Source: GBS-DC sp964451985 (GTDB lineage Bacteria; Armatimonadota; Fimbriimonadia; Fimbriimonadales; GBS-DC). Taken from it: a stretch of DNA of 5,999 bases. Where the stretch lies: NCBI GenBank assembly GCA_964451985.1, contig CAYVKB010000103.1, positions 1-5,999 of the forward strand, in the 5' to 3' direction. A program made the translations under genes and the position numbers. The notes under the pieces are model-generated. The model was not told the DNA's origin. It made no database searches and saw nothing but the letters and a program-made list of their open reading frames with translations. This document shows positions 3,699 through 5,999 of the stretch, piece after piece (the stretch's first letter is position 1; the number at the start of each line of letters is the position of its first letter).

Positions 3699-5999
3699 TC
3701 AACGCTTTCTGAATAGTACGACTGTCACGCCCTCACCGCCGTCGGTGTGAGGTGGATGGTGGAAGCTACGCACTTGCGGGTGGCGTTTGAGATACTCATG
3801 CACCATCTGACGCAGTGCGCCCGTGCCTTTACCGTGCTGCACGCGCACACTTTCGTAGCCCGCCAGCAGCGCGTCGTCGATATACTTTTCCAGTAGAGGT
3901 TGCGCCTCCTCCACGCGCTTACCATGCAGGTCTAACTCCAGCGGCACGTAGCCAACGTGCGGTTTGGAAACGCGCACTTGGGGCTTGGGCGCGGCAGGTT
4001 CGGGCAGCGGCTCCAGGTCGCTTAGTGCGATGGGCATCCGCACTTTACCTATGAACACCAGCGCCTGGTTTCCGTTGGGCGGTTCTGCAAGCGTCGCGAT
4101 TTGCCCCAAGCTGCGCACGCGCACGCGCATGCCTACCTGCCACTGCTGAGGCGGCGTGGGTGCACTGGAGGCGGCAGGCTCGACTTGCTGCGCGGCGCGG
4201 GCTTTGTCCATCAGCGTAGTGAATTGCTCGCGCAGTTGCGCGGTCTGCTTACTCTCACGCGGGGCTTGACGCAGCTGGCGCAAGATTTGCTCGGCTTCTG
4301 CGCGGAGTTGCCCAAGGTATGCCTCCAGCTCCTGCTGGGCGCGTTGTTTGAGGGCGCGTTTTTCAGCTTCGAGGGCAGCGCGTTCCTCATTCAGGCGTGC
4401 CTCACGCGCCTCCAGCTCGCGCAGTTTGGCTTGCCACTCGGCTTCAGCTTGGGCGGCGGCGCGGCGGGCGCGCTCCATATCCTGAATCATCGCTGCCAAA
4501 GTCGCTTCCTGCGCACCCAACGACTCGGTCGCCTGCTGCGCCACGCGCTCGGGCAGTCCCAGTCGTTTGGCAATCTCAATCGCGTGGCTTGCGCCCGGCA
4601 CGCCCAGCAGCAGCCGATAGGTGGGCTGCAGGCTTTCCAAATCAAACTCCATCGCGGCGTTAATCAGGAGGGGGTGGTTGTAGGCGAAGGCTTTCAGCTC
4701 GCCGTAGTGCGTGGTGGCGACAATCCGCGTCTCGCGCTCCAGCAGCGTTTGCAGAATCGCTCGCGCCAGCGCCGCGCCCTCCATCGGGTCGGTGCCTGCG
4801 CCCAGCTCGTCAAGCAGCACAAGGCTGTACCGTCCCGCCTGCGCCAGATAGCGAATGATGTGGCGCATATGCCCCGAAAAGGTAGACAGTGACTGCTGCA
4901 GGCTCTGCTCGTCGCCGATGTCGGCGTAGACACCGTTCGGAATCGCCACATGCGAGCCTTCTTTGGCGGGGATATGCAAGCCAAGCAAACTCATAAGCGT
5001 CAGCAGTCCCAGCGTTTTGAGGCTGACGGTCTTACCCCCCGTATTGGGTCCCGTTATCAGCACGCCTAGCCAGTCGCGCCCCAACTCGATGTCGATAGGT
5101 TTAACGACGTCGTGTGGAATCATAGGGTGGCGCGCCCCGCGCAGTTTCCACACGCCCTCCGTGTTGATGTGGGGCATTGTGCAGTCCCAATCCAACGCGA
5201 GGCGTCCCGCCGCCAGAATCGCGTCGAGTTGGGTGAGAGCATCCAATGTCTCACGCAGGGGTTCGATGTCGGCTTCTACTGCGCGCGACAGCCCGTACAG
5301 AATCGCTTCAATCTCCTCTTGCTCGGCGGCGTGCAGCTCGCGCAGGCGATTGCCCAAATCCACCAGCGGTTCGGGTTCAATAAACAGCGTAGCACCACTC
5401 GCGCTGGCGTCGTGGACGATGCCTTTCACACGTCCGCGCGAGTCGCTGCGCACGGGCAGGCAGTAGCGCCCCCCCCGGATTGTGTAGTTCGGCTCCTGCA
5501 ACGCGCCGCCAAGACTATGGATCAGCCGTTGTAATTCTTCGGTGATACGCTTGTGGAACCGTTGCTGGTCTCGACGCAGCTGGGCAAGGCGTTCGCTGGC
5601 GGTATCCAGTACTTCCCCTGCAGGCGAGATGCACTGCCCGATTTGCTTCTCCAGCGCGCTAAGAGTATGCAGGTGTTCCGCGTAGACAGCGAGTCGCGGG
5701 TAGCGTTCGGCGCGGGGTAGCAGGTGGCTCTTGTACAGGCGCGCCGCCTGCAGCAGTTTCTGGATGTTGAGTAGCTCTTCGGGGCTAAGCGCGCCGCCCT
5801 TTTCGGCTTTTTGCAGGGCGGGGCGCATTTCGGACACACGCATCGGTTGCGGTGGCTCGCGTTGCAGCAGGCGGGCAGCATCGTCTGTCTCCTGCAGGCG
5901 CAGGCTCACCAAACCCTCCTCGCGTGTGAGGGTGCGCTGCAGGGCATGTTCGCGTCCCGCCGGCGTCTCGGCGCGTCTGGCCCACTCGCCCCGCACATA
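3699..5999 (-). CDS. mutS2: MutS2 ATPase/endonuclease, 5' end cut by window edge
   Basis: MutS2 is a cytosolic MutS-family ATPase without the mismatch-recognition domain. It is linked in different bacteria to suppression of homologous recombination (Helicobacter, Thermus) and to rescue of collided ribosomes (Bacillus subtilis). Numbering from the GTG at 5996, the N-terminal core and clamp helices span about 1-300. The ATPase follows: Walker A GPNTGGKT (316-323), the IGDEQSLQQSLSTFSGHM segment (360-377), Walker B LVLLDE (392-397) and TTHYGELKAFA (428-438). An Ala/Glu/Arg-rich coiled coil covers about 500-580, and a small beta-rich KOW-like segment about 621-660. The C-terminal Smr nuclease domain has LDLHG (688-692) and HGKGTGALR (721-729). 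The 765 visible residues compare with about 780-790 for the family. Alignment from memory suggests some 15-20 N-terminal residues lie outside the window, so the GTG at 5996 is probably internal. There is a G8 run in the coding strand. Confidence 0.96.
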   Translation of the reverse strand, partial: YVRGEWARRAETPAGREHALQRTLTREEGLVSLRLQETDDAARLLQREPPQPMRVSEMRPALQKAEKGGALSPEELLNIQKLLQAARLYKSHLLPRAERYPRLAVYAEHLHTLSALEKQIGQCISPAGEVLDTASERLAQLRRDQQRFHKRITEELQRLIHSLGGALQEPNYTIRGGRYCLPVRSDSRGRVKGIVHDASASGATLFIEPEPLVDLGNRLRELHAAEQEEIEAILYGLSRAVEADIEPLRETLDALTQLDAILAAGRLALDWDCTMPHINTEGVWKLRGARHPMIPHDVVKPIDIELGRDWLGVLITGPNTGGKTVSLKTLGLLTLMSLLGLHIPAKEGSHVAIPNGVYADIGDEQSLQQSLSTFSGHMRHIIRYLAQAGRYSLVLLDELGAGTDPMEGAALARAILQTLLERETRIVATTHYGELKAFAYNHPLLINAAMEFDLESLQPTYRLLLGVPGASHAIEIAKRLGLPERVAQQATESLGAQEATLAAMIQDMERARRAAAQAEAEWQAKLRELEAREARLNEERAALEAEKRALKQRAQQELEAYLGQLRAEAEQILRQLRQAPRESKQTAQLREQFTTLMDKARAAQQVEPAASSAPTPPQQWQVGMRVRVRSLGQIATLAEPPNGNQALVFIGKVRMPIALSDLEPLPEPAAPKPQVRVSKPHVGYVPLELDLHGKRVEEAQPLLEKYIDDALLAGYESVRVQHGKGTGALRQMVHEYLKRHPQVRSFHHPPHTDGGEGVTVVLFRKR
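5469..5476 (-). repeat. G8 homopolymer in the mutS2 coding strand
   Basis: Eight consecutive C on the + strand read as eight G in the mutS2 message. They fall in the codons for residues R174, G175 and G176 of TIRGGRYCLPV (first in-window GTG = residue 1). The frame is intact here, with normal MutS2 sequence on both sides. Confidence 0.9.

Noticed and set aside
4101..4892. A 263-codon open stretch on the + strand opposite mutS2
   Set aside because: It lies wholly antisense to the MutS2 ATPase and coiled-coil coding region, and its product is a low-quality Gly/Leu/Arg-rich sequence with no recognisable domain. Long antisense open frames are expected in GC-rich genes.
5112..5534. A 140-codon open stretch on the + strand opposite mutS2
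   Set aside because: It is antisense to the conserved MutS2 core, overlaps another spurious frame, and shows no domain or initiation signal.

Overview
The window is a GC-rich (roughly 60% by eye), densely coding bacterial chromosome segment with four protein genes and little spacer. Three read on the + strand: a VWA-domain protein at 7-1182, a SWIM zinc-finger protein at 1271-2719, and a DUF62-family S-adenosyl-L-methionine hydrolase at 2839-3696. The fourth, mutS2 (3699-5999), reads on the - strand and runs off the right edge without its first codons. No rRNA, tRNA, CRISPR array, transposase, integrase or phage gene is visible. Taxonomy is uncertain. The gene families occur in many phyla, and the GC content with palindromic repeats inside and between genes suggests a free-living, possibly thermophilic lineage such as Armatimonadota. 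That is an impression from memory, not a result.

Left block (1-2719). The VWA protein has a complete MIDAS metal site and closely resembles the VWA member of a poorly characterised bacterial gene cluster. That cluster usually also contains a MoxR-type AAA+ ATPase, a DUF5682 protein and a SWIM zinc-finger protein. The SWIM gene follows 88 nt downstream on the same strand, so the pair looks like the tail of such an operon, with the ATPase and DUF5682 genes predicted to lie left of the window. The gap between the two genes contains two identical 26-nt hairpin repeats. The first supplies the stop codon of the VWA gene, and the second ends just before the Shine-Dalgarno sequence of the SWIM gene.

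Middle block (2720-3696). A 119-nt spacer with a possible promoter and two mutually exclusive hairpins leads into the DUF62 gene. This gene carries the most unusual structure in the window: a 120-nt segment (3409-3528) bounded by 22-nt inverted repeats, with a third related copy inside. It is exactly 40 codons long and lies in frame in the C-terminal domain. It looks like a palindromic repeat element that inserted into a coding gene and is tolerated as extra protein sequence.

Right block (3699-5999). MutS2 is convergent with the DUF62 gene, with only 2 nt between the stop codons. It has the full MutS-type ATPase core, a coiled-coil arm and a C-terminal Smr domain. Its coding strand contains a run of eight G. 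No functional link between mutS2 and its neighbours can be inferred from the sequence.
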